Origin: an uncultured Lachnospiraceae bacterium
GTDB lineage: Bacteria; Bacillota; Clostridia; Lachnospirales; Lachnospiraceae
DNA length: 64,000 nt
Assembly: GCA_946558465.1 (NCBI GenBank)
Contig: CAMNTM010000006.1
Location: forward strand, 62,001-126,000
Direction of reading: 5' to 3'
Shown here piece after piece: positions 34,571-42,971 of this stretch (positions within the stretch are counted from its first letter, which is position 1; the number at the start of each line of letters is the position of its first letter). The position numbers and the translations under genes were made by a program. Below the pieces are notes generated by a model, which made no database searches, was not told the DNA's origin, and saw only the letters and a program-made list of their open reading frames with translations.

Positions 34571-35359
34571 ATGAGGTTCATAGATAAATTGACAGACTGC
34601 CGGCCAAAGCCCGGAGAGCTGGCTATCTTCTGGCTGGGGCAGGCAGGCTTTTTATTAAAAAACAGCAGTGGAGAGATTCTTGCAGTGGACCCGTATCTTT
34701 CAGACGCAGTGGAGCGTATCTGCGGGCTGAAGAGACTGATGATGGCTGTGATGGAGCCGGAAGAATTAAATCCGGATTATTTTTTAATCAGTCACCATGA
34801 CGAAGACCATTTGGATATGGATATAATTCCAGAGATTTTAAAGCGGAATCCAGGCACAAAGCTTTTAGGACCATCTGCAGTATACCAAAGGTGCATAGAA
34901 GAAGGGATTAATCAGGGTCAGCTGATGGAATTCAATGAGGGAGATAAGACTGTTTTAGGCGGCTTTGAGCTGGAAGCAGTTTTTGCAGACCATGGAGATC
35001 ATGCACCGGATGCTGTCGGGATGATGGTAAAAACAGAAGGGCATCTGCTGTATTTTTCCGGAGACACTTCCTATCAATGTGAGCGTATGAAATACGCTGC
35101 CGAAAAGAAGGCAGATATTCTCATAGTTCCGATTAACGGAGAATATGGCAATATGAATTCCTGCGAGGCTGTAGATTTGGTGAATCTCATAAAGCCGAAG
35201 CTTACAATTCCAAGCCATTTCTGGACATTTATCAGACATGGGAGCGAGCCTTATCTTTTTGACAGGGAAATGCGTCTGGAAGCGCCGGATTCTCCTTTTT
35301 ATTTTATGTGTCAGGGTGAAATGCTGCTATGGAACGGGGAAATAGCACAGAGCAGATAA
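34571..35359 (+). CDS. MBL-fold metal-dependent hydrolase (UlaG-like)
   Basis: 262 residues, a metallo-beta-lactamase fold. The metal-binding motif is ISHHDEDHLDMD. Further ligands are in ADHGDHAPDAVG, YFSGDTSY and IPSHFWTFIRHG. The closest named relative in layout is UlaG, the L-ascorbate-6-phosphate lactonase, also an MBL enzyme that binds one metal. Its place behind an importer, an amidohydrolase and an MFS gene suggests a second lactone-opening enzyme, but no phosphotransferase system accompanies it, so ascorbate phosphate as substrate is doubtful. AGGAGG precedes the start. It is the last gene of the operon that begins at 27735. Confidence 0.85.
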   Translation: MRFIDKLTDCRPKPGELAIFWLGQAGFLLKNSSGEILAVDPYLSDAVERICGLKRLMMAVMEPEELNPDYFLISHHDEDHLDMDIIPEILKRNPGTKLLGPSAVYQRCIEEGINQGQLMEFNEGDKTVLGGFELEAVFADHGDHAPDAVGMMVKTEGHLLYFSGDTSYQCERMKYAAEKKADILIVPINGEYGNMNSCEAVDLVNLIKPKLTIPSHFWTFIRHGSEPYLFDREMRLEAPDSPFYFMCQGEMLLWNGEIAQSR

Positions 35360-35364
35360 ATTGC

Positions 35365-35394
35365 TTGCAGATGCCGGCTGATATGTTGTATACT
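35365..35394 (+). promoter_or_regulatory. Promoter of the GntR regulator gene with operator at the -10 box
   Basis: TTGCAG (35365-35370), 18-bp spacer and TATACT (35389-35394). The -10 box lies inside GTTGTATAC (35385-35393), the half-site shared with the promoter at 36242 and the leader at 27647. Autoregulation by the GntR protein is inferred. Confidence 0.62.
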
Positions 35395-35450
35395 AAATAC
35401 AGTGTGCTGATGAATACAGCAGTTCAATTTAGAATAAAGGTGAATGAGAG

Positions 35451-36104
35451 ATGGCAAAAGAAACTCTTAAACAGCAGGCATACAACATAATAAAAGATAA
35501 AATCATTTCCTGTGAGTATCTTCCCAATACATTATTAAATGAAGAAAAGTTAAGAGAAGAGGTACATGCCAGCAGAACGCCGGTGAGGGATGCGCTCAGC
35601 AGGCTGGAGCAGGAAAATTTGATTCAGATTCTGCCGAAAAAAGGTATCATGGTAGCGCCGCTTTCGATTCGGGAGATTAACATGATTCATGAGGCCAGAA
35701 TGCTGATGGAGCCATATGCGGTAGAAAATTACGCAGAGCGTATTCCGGAGGAATGTCTGCAGTATTATTATAAGATTTTTAGAGAAGAAAACCGTCAAGA
35801 CAGCATGAGAGCCTTTTATGAGGTGGACAATGAATTTCATCAGGAATTTATTGATGCGACAAAAAATGATTATTTTCAGAGTCTTTATGAGCGTATTTTT
35901 AATCAGAACTGCAGACTTCGAATCCTGTCCGGCGTAAAAAGCGGAACACGGATTGAAGAAACCAGAAAAGAACATTTTAAAATTATTGAAGCATGTATGG
36001 CGAAAAAATGGACAGAGGCAGCCGCAGCGATGAGAGATCATCTTTTTCATTCCAAGCAGGCTTCCTTTGAGGCAATTATAGAAGAACGAGATATGATTTT
36101 ATAA
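35451..36104 (+). CDS. GntR-family transcriptional regulator (FCD domain)
   Basis: 217 residues. The N-terminal winged helix has LKQQAYNIIKDKIISCEYLP, and the recognition helix region is EVHASRTPVRDALSRLEQEN. The FCD-type effector domain has acidic and histidine residues in VDNEFHQEFIDATKND and EHFKIIEACMAKKW, positions usually used for a metal that contacts an acidic ligand. It stands as a single gene with its own promoter and terminator, directly before the second LarA operon. The repeated GTTGTATAC half-site in both promoters points to it as the local regulator. Confidence 0.9.
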   Translation: MAKETLKQQAYNIIKDKIISCEYLPNTLLNEEKLREEVHASRTPVRDALSRLEQENLIQILPKKGIMVAPLSIREINMIHEARMLMEPYAVENYAERIPEECLQYYYKIFREENRQDSMRAFYEVDNEFHQEFIDATKNDYFQSLYERIFNQNCRLRILSGVKSGTRIEETRKEHFKIIEACMAKKWTEAAAAMRDHLFHSKQASFEAIIEERDMIL

Positions 36105-36142
36105 GAGCTTAATGTATTTTTCATGTTATAGATGTTGTGTAT

Positions 36143-36169
36143 GAAGGGTCAGAAGATCCTTCTTTTTTT
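36143..36169 (+). terminator. Intrinsic terminator of the GntR gene
   Basis: GAAGGGTC (36143-36150) pairs with GATCCTTC (36155-36162) around AGAA, with one G-U pair, followed by seven T. It isolates the regulator from the operon that starts at 36304. Confidence 0.85.
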
Positions 36170-36241
36170 GAGTATTTTAACCAAATTTTAATAACAAATA
36201 TAGTGAATTCATCTAAAAATAATTTGATTTCCACAAAAGAA

Positions 36242-36279
36242 TTGAAAAAGGAGGTGTTGTACATTATAATGTATACAAC
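36242..36279 (+). promoter_or_regulatory. Promoter and operator of the second LarA/altronate operon
   Basis: TTGAAA (36242-36247), 17-bp spacer and TATAAT (36265-36270). A 24-bp near-palindrome, 36256-36279, with perfect centre CATTATAATG and flanks GTTGTA / TATACAAC, covers the -10 box. Its right half is the reverse complement of GTTGTATAC at the GntR promoter. Repression by occupancy of the -10 region is the likely mechanism. Confidence 0.78.
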
Positions 36280-36303
36280 ACATAGTACAAATAGGAGGCG
36301 GAT

Positions 36304-37587
36304 ATGAGAGAGAGACCATTTGTAGCAAATTTGGTAAGTGATCAGAAGCTTCCGAAGATGTTTCGGATCCGGCAGAGGTTTCCAAGAGAACGGATAATGC
36401 CGGAGGAAATCCCGGATGTAATTGAAAAGCTTATGAGTGAAGAGCGCTTTGCATCTCAGATTAAGCCGGGAATGCGGATTGCGGTTACGGCAGGTTCGAG
36501 AGGAATTGCAAATGTAGCGCTGATCACAAAATGTATTGCAGATTTTGTGAAGAAACGGGGAGGAGAGCCTTTTGTCGTACCGGCTATGGGAAGCCACGGC
36601 GGAGCGACTGCACAGGGGCAGACAGCGATTCTTAACAGCTACGGAATCACAGAGGAATATATTGGGTGTCCGATTTTATCCTCTATGGAGGTAAAGAACA
36701 TAGGGGTAAATGAGGAAGGGATGGATGTTTATATTGATCGTTATGCGGCAGAGGCGGATGGAATCATTATAAGCTGCCGGATTAAACCTCATACGGCGTT
36801 CAGAGGTCCTTATGAAAGCGGAATTATGAAAATGATGACGATCGGACTTGGAAAGCAGCATGGCGCTGAGGTTTGTCATGAAGCGGGGTTCAAGCATATG
36901 GCCAAATATGTTCCGATGTTCGGAAAGGCAATTCTTAAAAATGCGCCGGTGCTTTTTGCTATAGCGTCGATTGAAAATGCTTATGATGAGACGGCAAAGC
37001 TGGCAGCAGTTCTTGCAGATGAGGTAGAAGAAAAGGAGCCGCCTCTTTTGAAGGAAGCTTTCGCTAATATGCCGAGGATTCTTGTAGATGAATGTGATGT
37101 ACTTGTAGTGGATCAGATTGGAAAAAATTTCAGCGGAGATGGAATGGACCCCAACATCACAGGAACATTCTGTACACCGTATGCGTCGGGAGGAATAAAG
37201 GCTCAGAGAGTATGTGTACTGGACCTAAGTCCGGAGACTCATGGAAACGGCATAGGATTGGGATATTCAAGTGCTACGACAAAGAGAGTATTTGATCAGC
37301 TGGATTTTGCTTCCATGTATCCCAATGCGATTACTTGTACCGTGCTTGGCGGAGTAAGGATTCCTATCGTGATGGAAAGCGACAGGGAGGCTATACAGGT
37401 ATGTGTGAGAACATGTAATGAGATTGATAAAGAGAATCCGAGGATCGTACGCATTCCAAACAGTCTTCATATTGAACATATTATGCTGTCAGAGGCTTAT
37501 TACGAGGAAGTAAAGAAGCATCCAGATATTGAGATATTAAGTGAACCAGAATATCTTCCTTTTGATGCAGAGGGAAATCTCTGGTGA
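36304..37587 (+). CDS. LarA-like nickel hydroxyacid racemase/epimerase homologue, divergent
   Basis: 427 residues, a second LarA-domain (DUF2088-type) protein. Likely cofactor and catalytic residues are visible: SR in VTAGSRGIANV (about 62-72), His98 in AMGSHGGAT, His163 in IKPHTAFRG, Lys176 in SGIMKMMTIG and His192 in AEVCHEAGF. The spacing between the last three is 13 and 16, against 10 and 16 in lactate racemase and in the homologue at 13982, so there is a 3-residue insertion. It heads an operon with a zinc dehydrogenase, tagaturonate reductase and altronate dehydratase. Epimerisation of a hexonate feeding that route is the inferred role. The frame lacks a signal peptide. Confidence 0.8.
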   Translation: MRERPFVANLVSDQKLPKMFRIRQRFPRERIMPEEIPDVIEKLMSEERFASQIKPGMRIAVTAGSRGIANVALITKCIADFVKKRGGEPFVVPAMGSHGGATAQGQTAILNSYGITEEYIGCPILSSMEVKNIGVNEEGMDVYIDRYAAEADGIIISCRIKPHTAFRGPYESGIMKMMTIGLGKQHGAEVCHEAGFKHMAKYVPMFGKAILKNAPVLFAIASIENAYDETAKLAAVLADEVEEKEPPLLKEAFANMPRILVDECDVLVVDQIGKNFSGDGMDPNITGTFCTPYASGGIKAQRVCVLDLSPETHGNGIGLGYSSATTKRVFDQLDFASMYPNAITCTVLGGVRIPIVMESDREAIQVCVRTCNEIDKENPRIVRIPNSLHIEHIMLSEAYYEEVKKHPDIEILSEPEYLPFDAEGNLW

Positions 37588-37690
37588 AAAGATCAAGCTG
37601 TGGTACAGTTTATGAAGACAGCGAAGACACAGACAAAAGAAAAATAGAGAAAATTGATTAGCCGGTAAAGGCAGAAAGGAAGGAAAAGTT

Positions 37691-38749
37691 ATGAAAGCAG
37701 TTAGAATTAATGCGCCGGGAGAAGTAGAAATCTGTGAGATTGAAAAACCGGTAAGAAAGCCGGGGGAGGCGCTTTTAAAGATTTTATATGGAGGAATCTG
37801 TGGAAGTGATCTAGGATCTTATAGAGGGACCTTTGTATATTTTGATTATCCGCGTATTCCCGGACATGAAATCAGCGCCGAGATTGTGGAGATTGATGAT
37901 AATGATAAGGGATTAAAGCCGGGGATGGTAGTTACCTGTAATCCTTATTTTAACTGCGGACATTGCTACAGCTGTGAAAGAGGTGTGGTCAATGCATGTA
38001 TGAACAACGAGACGATGGGCTGCCAGAGGGATGGTGCATTTTGTGAATATATTACTATGCCGATAGAGAGAATCTATGATGGAAAGGGCTTATCACCGAA
38101 GGTATTAGCCGCAATCGAACCGTTTTGTATCAGCTATCATGGAGTACAAAGAGCAGGAATATGTCCGGGAGACAAGGTGCTGGTTATCGGTGCAGGGACG
38201 ATCGGAGTATTAGCGGCAACAGCGGCTAAGGCATTGGGAGGAGAAGTGTACATAAGTGATGTACAGCCTAAAAAGCTTGACTATGCACTGGAGAACTTTG
38301 GATTTGCAGGAAAGATATTGAATGACAGTCAGGAGAATTTTGAAAAAGGAGTCGGTGAGATTACCGGTGTATTTGAAAATAATGGTACAAAGACCCCGTA
38401 TGGTTTTGACGTATGTATTGAGGCAGTCGGCCTTCCAAGTACATTCCAAAATGCAGTTGATGCAGCAGCCTTTGGCGGTAAGGTTGTATTGATTGGAGTT
38501 GGAAAACAGAATCTGGATTTTAATTTTACACTGCTTCAGAAAAAGGAGCTGAATGTATATGGGAGCCGGAACGCACTTAAGAAGGATTTCACAGAACTGA
38601 TTGATCTGGTTAAAGATAAAAAAGCAGATTTAGAAAAAGTGATTACGAATATTTATCCATTTGAAAAGACGGCAGAGGCGTTTTCTGATTTCAGTAATAA
38701 TGGTGCAGATATGTTGAAGGTAATGATTGATTTTACAGATATAAAATAG
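37691..38749 (+). CDS. Zinc-dependent medium-chain dehydrogenase (L-galactonate 5-dehydrogenase-like)
   Basis: 352 residues, MDR family. Catalytic zinc residues lie in GGICGSDLGSY (Cys) and PGHEISAE (His-Glu). The structural zinc motif is CGHCYSCERGVVNAC and the NAD fold is VIGAGTIGVLAAT. It is a paralogue of the protein at 17960. Its partners are tagaturonate reductase and altronate dehydratase, so oxidation of L-galactonate at C5 to D-tagaturonate would fit the operon, giving entry without uronate isomerase. This is inference; other polyol or hexonate substrates are possible. The RBS AAGGAAGG is good. Confidence 0.87.
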   Translation: MKAVRINAPGEVEICEIEKPVRKPGEALLKILYGGICGSDLGSYRGTFVYFDYPRIPGHEISAEIVEIDDNDKGLKPGMVVTCNPYFNCGHCYSCERGVVNACMNNETMGCQRDGAFCEYITMPIERIYDGKGLSPKVLAAIEPFCISYHGVQRAGICPGDKVLVIGAGTIGVLAATAAKALGGEVYISDVQPKKLDYALENFGFAGKILNDSQENFEKGVGEITGVFENNGTKTPYGFDVCIEAVGLPSTFQNAVDAAAFGGKVVLIGVGKQNLDFNFTLLQKKELNVYGSRNALKKDFTELIDLVKDKKADLEKVITNIYPFEKTAEAFSDFSNNGADMLKVMIDFTDIK

Positions 38750-38762
38750 AGAGGAAAAAGAA

Positions 38763-40250
38763 ATGGAAAAATTAAATTATCAAGTGTTAGAGGCAGCCGG
38801 ATATAAGGGATATATTAAAAAAGAAGCGCCGGAAAGAGTACTGCAGTTTGGTGAAGGAAATTTCCTGCGGGCATTTGTTGATTACTTCTTTGACTGTGCC
38901 AATGAAAAGGCAGACTGGAACGGGAAAGCTGTGCTTGTACAGCCGATTGCACAGGGGCTTACAGAGCTGATTAATGAGCAGGAGGGTCTTTATACGCTTT
39001 ATCTTAGAGGGAGTGAAAAGGGACAGAAGATAGATGATAAGCGGGTTATCTCCGCGGTCAGCAGATGTATCAATCCTTATGAGGATTATCAGGCAGTAGA
39101 GGAGCTTTCTTGCAGCGATGACCTGGAATATATCGTGTCAAATACTACAGAGGCAGGTATTGTCTACGACCCGGAAAGCACCTTTGAGCAGCGTCCGCCT
39201 AAAAGCTTTCCTGCGAAGCTTACAAAGCTTCTTTATGCGAGATATAGGGCAGGAAAAAAGGGTCTGGTGGTTTTAAGCTGTGAGCTGATTGACAACAATG
39301 GAAAAGAATTAGAAAAATGTGTAAAGCAGCATATTGCAGACTGGGAGCTGGGAGAGGGCTTTGCAGAATGGATAGAAAAAGAAAATATCTTCTGTTCAAC
39401 GCTGGTAGACCGTATTGTTCCAGGACGTATCCGCGACGAGGAAGAGGTAAAGTGTCTGGATAAGGAAAATGGCTATATAGACCCATTGACAGACGTGGGA
39501 GAATGCTTCGGCGTCTGGATTATCGAGGGACCGTCTGAGCTGGAGGAAAAGCTTCCATTTAAGAAGGCAGGGCTGAATGTTCATGTAGTTCCGGACGTTA
39601 CACCATATAAGAAGAGAAAGGTAAGAATTTTAAACGGCGCTCATACAGGATTTGTTCTGGGAGCATATCTGTCCGGCCAGGATATTGTACGTGACTGTAT
39701 GCATAACGAAACGATTAAGGGCTTTATGAATAAGATGCTTTACGAGGAAATCATACCGACGCTTCCGCTCGATAAAAAGGAGCTTCAGGAGTTTGCAGAG
39801 GCAGTAGAGGACCGGTTTAATAATCCATTTATTAATCATGAGCTGATGAGTATTTCTTTAAATTCTACCTCCAAATGGAGGGCAAGAAATATGCCGTCCT
39901 TCCTCGAATATATTAAGGATAAAGATACGCTTCCAGTATGTCTTACTATGAGTCTTGCTGCGTATATAGCGTTTTACAGCAATGAAATTCAGGAGAGAGC
40001 AGAGGATGGCCTTATCTGCAGAAGACCGAAAGGAAATACCTATAAGGTTCAGGATGATGCCTGGGTACTGGATTTTTATTATGCTCACAGAGCAGATAGT
40101 GAGCAGGAGCTTGTGCAGGCAGTTCTTTCAAATGAAAAGATGTGGGGAGAAGATTTAACAAAAATAAAAGCTCTCAAAGAGCAAGTCATAAAGAATCTTA
40201 TAAATATCAGGGAAAATGGTGCGGAAGCGGCATATGCTTCCTGTCTGTAA
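38763..40250 (+). CDS. uxaB: Tagaturonate reductase (altronate oxidoreductase)
   Basis: 495 residues of the mannitol dehydrogenase family. It catalyses NADH-dependent reduction of D-tagaturonate to D-altronate. The N-terminal motif LQFGEGNFLRAFVDYF, then CELIDNNGKELEKCV and VDRIVPGRI, are typical of UxaB. The catalytic lysine and asparagine/histidine motif appears as RKVRILNGAHTGFVLGAYL. It is 13 bases after the zinc dehydrogenase and 12 bases before altronate dehydratase. The neighbourhood decides the substrate against fructuronate reductase. Confidence 0.94.
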   Translation: MEKLNYQVLEAAGYKGYIKKEAPERVLQFGEGNFLRAFVDYFFDCANEKADWNGKAVLVQPIAQGLTELINEQEGLYTLYLRGSEKGQKIDDKRVISAVSRCINPYEDYQAVEELSCSDDLEYIVSNTTEAGIVYDPESTFEQRPPKSFPAKLTKLLYARYRAGKKGLVVLSCELIDNNGKELEKCVKQHIADWELGEGFAEWIEKENIFCSTLVDRIVPGRIRDEEEVKCLDKENGYIDPLTDVGECFGVWIIEGPSELEEKLPFKKAGLNVHVVPDVTPYKKRKVRILNGAHTGFVLGAYLSGQDIVRDCMHNETIKGFMNKMLYEEIIPTLPLDKKELQEFAEAVEDRFNNPFINHELMSISLNSTSKWRARNMPSFLEYIKDKDTLPVCLTMSLAAYIAFYSNEIQERAEDGLICRRPKGNTYKVQDDAWVLDFYYAHRADSEQELVQAVLSNEKMWGEDLTKIKALKEQVIKNLINIRENGAEAAYASCL

Positions 40251-40262
40251 AAGGAGCAGGAA

Positions 40263-41759
40263 ATGAGGCAGGTAATTCTTATTTCAGAAAAAGACAATGC
40301 AGCAGTGGCCCTCAAGCCAATAGAAAAGGGTACAATGCTTGAAATTCAAGGACATCGTATGGAGGTGCTTGAGGATATTCCTCAGGGACACAAGATAGCT
40401 GTCCGCCCGATCAGCCAGGGAGAGCATGTTATGAAATATGGCTTTTCTATCGGACATGCTGCGCAGGATATTGCTGAGGGGAGCTGGGTGCATACACATA
40501 ATATGGCTACAAATCTTAGAGGAGAGCAGGAATATACTTACGATCCTCAGACAGAAAAGACTGGCGGCGGGCAGATATCCGACAGCGCGCCGGCAGTTTT
40601 TCAAGGGTTTGAAAGAAAAGACGGAAGAGCCGGCGTGCGCAATGAAATCTGGATTATACCGACAGTCGGCTGTGTAAATGATATTGCTAAAAAGCTGGTA
40701 AAAGATAATCAGGATTTGGTACAAGGGAGTATCGAAGGACTTCATACCTTTCCCCATCCATTTGGATGCAGCCAGACCGGTGCAGACCATGCACAGACTA
40801 GAAAGCTTCTGGCAGCACTTGTGCGGCATCCGAATGCAGGAGCAGTGCTGGTTTTAAGTCTGGGCTGTGAAAATCTGACTCAGGAGCAGTTTTGTAAGGA
40901 ATTAGGAGATTATGATGCGGACCGTGTAAAATTTCTTGTTTGTCAGGAGGCTGAGGATGAGCTGGCAGAAGGCAGAAGGCTTTTAAAGGAATGTGCCGCT
41001 TATGCAGGACAGTTTGAGAGAAAGCCGGTTTCTGCGGACAGACTCGTTATCGGTATGAAGTGCGGTGCGTCGGATGGATTGTCAGGGATAACAGCGAATC
41101 CGGCAGTAGGAAGATTCAGCGATCTTTTGATTGCTCAGGGCGGAAGTACGATTCTTACAGAGGTTCCAGAGATGTTCGGGGCAGAAGGGATGCTCATGAA
41201 CCGCTGCGCAAGCAGAGAAATCTTCGATAAAGCGGTAGATATGATTAATGGATTTAAGCATTATTTTATCTCACATAACGAGGTAGTATATGATAATCCA
41301 AGTCCGGGGAACCGGCAGGGAGGAATTACTACTCTGGAAGATAAAAGCTGCGGCTGTGTTCAGAAAGGCGGTACGGCTCCGATTGCAGACGTCATTGGGT
41401 ACGGAAGCCAGGTAGAGACAAAAGGACTGAATATGCTTTACGGACCGGGAAATGATCTAGTATCCAGCACAGCTTTGACGGCGGCGGGAGCACACATTAT
41501 TCTCTTTACGACAGGCAGGGGGACACCGTTCGGAGCTCCGGTACCTACAGTAAAGATTGCTACGAATACTCAAATCGCAGAGAGAAAGAAAAACTGGATC
41601 GACTTTAATGCCGGTACGGTAGCAGAGGGCGAGTCTCTTGACAGCGCGGGAAAGCGGCTTTTTGACTATGTGCTTGAGGTGGCCGGCGGAAAGCAGACCA
41701 ATAATGAAAAGCAGGGATATAGAGAGATATCTATATTCAAAGACGGGGTTGTGCTGTAG
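40263..41759 (+). CDS. uxaA: Altronate dehydratase
   Basis: 498 residues, iron-dependent dehydratase of the UxaA/GarD family that converts D-altronate to KDG. The N-terminal SAF-like domain (about residues 1-80) includes EKGTMLEIQGHRMEVLEDI. The catalytic part has FERKDGRAGVRNEIWIIPTV, HPFGCSQTGADHAQT, LGCENLTQEQF, GMKCGASDGLSGITANPAVG and a C-terminal GAPVPTVKIATN. The cysteines in these motifs are likely iron ligands. It is the last gene of the operon; a terminator lies 135 bases downstream. Confidence 0.95.
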   Translation: MRQVILISEKDNAAVALKPIEKGTMLEIQGHRMEVLEDIPQGHKIAVRPISQGEHVMKYGFSIGHAAQDIAEGSWVHTHNMATNLRGEQEYTYDPQTEKTGGGQISDSAPAVFQGFERKDGRAGVRNEIWIIPTVGCVNDIAKKLVKDNQDLVQGSIEGLHTFPHPFGCSQTGADHAQTRKLLAALVRHPNAGAVLVLSLGCENLTQEQFCKELGDYDADRVKFLVCQEAEDELAEGRRLLKECAAYAGQFERKPVSADRLVIGMKCGASDGLSGITANPAVGRFSDLLIAQGGSTILTEVPEMFGAEGMLMNRCASREIFDKAVDMINGFKHYFISHNEVVYDNPSPGNRQGGITTLEDKSCGCVQKGGTAPIADVIGYGSQVETKGLNMLYGPGNDLVSSTALTAAGAHIILFTTGRGTPFGAPVPTVKIATNTQIAERKKNWIDFNAGTVAEGESLDSAGKRLFDYVLEVAGGKQTNNEKQGYREISIFKDGVVL

Positions 41760-41893
41760 AGAGGTTATAATTCTGAGACATTTTAATCTTTCGTCTGACT
41801 GTAGCTTGTTATATTTTTGTCACGGTTTGACCTGAATTTGACTTAGAATAATTCGAAATATTCATCAAATTTTCTGTTTACAATTTATTTAAG

Positions 41894-41933
41894 AGTAACC
41901 GCAATCCTTTGGCCGAGGGGCGGTTACTTTTTT
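41894..41933 (+). terminator. Intrinsic terminator downstream of uxaA
   Basis: AGTAACCGC (41894-41902) pairs with GCGGTTACT (41920-41928), with a 17-base loop and six T (41928-41933). It should end the second LarA/altronate operon. Confidence 0.85.
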
Positions 41934-42407
41934 GATTGATTTATATGTGCTGTTAAAAAGGGTTTCTTAGACACTATTCGATTGCAATTATACTGGATTT
42001 GTATACACATATGACAAACGATAAAGAAAAATCGGAAATGGATAAATTACAAAATCTATATCAGAATATTATTTAACGACAAACATGAAAACATATAATA
42101 AATGCAGAAATTTCTTTAGAAAAAACTGTCCACGAACTGTCCACAGTACATTTCGGGCAAGGTCTACAAACAGCGAAAACCCGCTTACCTTGCGGCTTGC
42201 GGGTCTCCGTTGTTGTTATAGTTATCTAAAGGAATGAGAGTAAAGTGCGGCATCTTTGCAGATGCGCTACTTTATGAGGGGGAGATAGTGAATGTTAATC
42301 AACTATCTGTTTATTAGTATAAGAGATAAATATGTCCAAAATATGTTGATTCTATAAAAGAAAAAGAAAAAATCTTAAGAAGGGCTTAAGAAGCTAGAAA
42401 ATAAAAC
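41934..42407. other. Gene-free stretch with two hairpins and a short direct repeat
   Basis: I see no supported gene here. It holds CTGTCCAC twice (42126-42133 and 42137-42144). A stem of ACCCGC (42179-42184) pairs with GCGGGT (42199-42204) inside a longer imperfect inverted repeat. A second imperfect hairpin, TAAAGTGCGGCATC (42241-42254) with 42261-42274, follows. The sequence has the look of a decayed end of an integrated element or an unrecognised small RNA; neither can be proven. An AT-rich run leads into the Spo0A-like gene at 42408. Confidence 0.4.
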
Positions 42408-42791
42408 TTAAACACCTATTTTACTGCGGCTGTTTCGTGTTATATGGCTGGAAAGAATGTCAAAAAATTCTCCAGAAGTTGGTTTGTTCTGCAATGGGTG
42501 GAGAGCGATTGCCTGAAGCTGTGAACGATTTCCACGTTCCCAGCATATTTTTACGACTGTACGAATATCTCTTTCTACACTGCCGCTGGTTGTATTAAAT
42601 TCTTTCGCAATCTGGGGATAGAGGAGCTTGCTTACAGATAGTAGATAATCTTCATCGGATGTACAAAGCTTAATACCATAACTTAAGTAGCGATAGCCAC
42701 GATATGTGGCACCAATTCCAAGAGAACGAATAAGGTATTCGATCTGAAGATCATGCATGACCTTTTCCTCCTGTTCTGATTGAGAAACCAT
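42408..42791 (-). CDS. Standalone Spo0A C-terminal (DNA-binding) domain protein
   Basis: 127 residues that match only the effector half of the sporulation master regulator Spo0A. Matching segments are [40 protein letters not shown] (recognition helix region) and [15 protein letters not shown], then [14 protein letters not shown] at the end. No receiver domain precedes it, so it cannot be controlled by phosphorelay. The N terminus ([15 protein letters not shown]) is short. The ATG 12 residues in, after a GAGG, is an alternative start. It is divergent from the lysozyme gene. It could bind 0A-box-like DNA constitutively or compete with Spo0A. The full spo0A is not in this window. Confidence 0.85.
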   Translation of the reverse strand: MVSQSEQEEKVMHDLQIEYLIRSLGIGATYRGYRYLSYGIKLCTSDEDYLLSVSKLLYPQIAKEFNTTSGSVERDIRTVVKICWERGNRSQLQAIALHPLQNKPTSGEFFDILSSHITRNSRSKIGV

Positions 42792-42971
42792 AAGCTATAC
42801 TCGCATTATAACCTTAAACGGGATGAAATCCAGATATTATGGCAAAATAAGGGCATATCAGACATAATTCGACACAAATGGACAATTATAAATGAAAAAT
42901 ACTATTTCAAAAGTCTAAACAGGGAACAAGTATATTCATATATTAAAGAAAAAGAGAAAGAGGAAAAATAT

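Noticed and set aside
34571-35359. Assignment of the MBL-fold gene as ulaG (ascorbate pathway)
   Set aside because: Motifs resemble UlaG, but no ascorbate phosphotransferase system or other ula genes are near, so only a family-level name is given.
42110-42230. Integrase attachment site or tRNA fragment
   Set aside because: No tRNA cloverleaf, no integrase gene and no duplicated att core can be shown. Only inverted repeats are visible.
42780-42971. Longer N terminus for the GH25 lysozyme starting at 42780
   Set aside because: The extra 64 residues give no signal peptide or domain, run against the divergent Spo0A-like gene, and the family begins at 42972.
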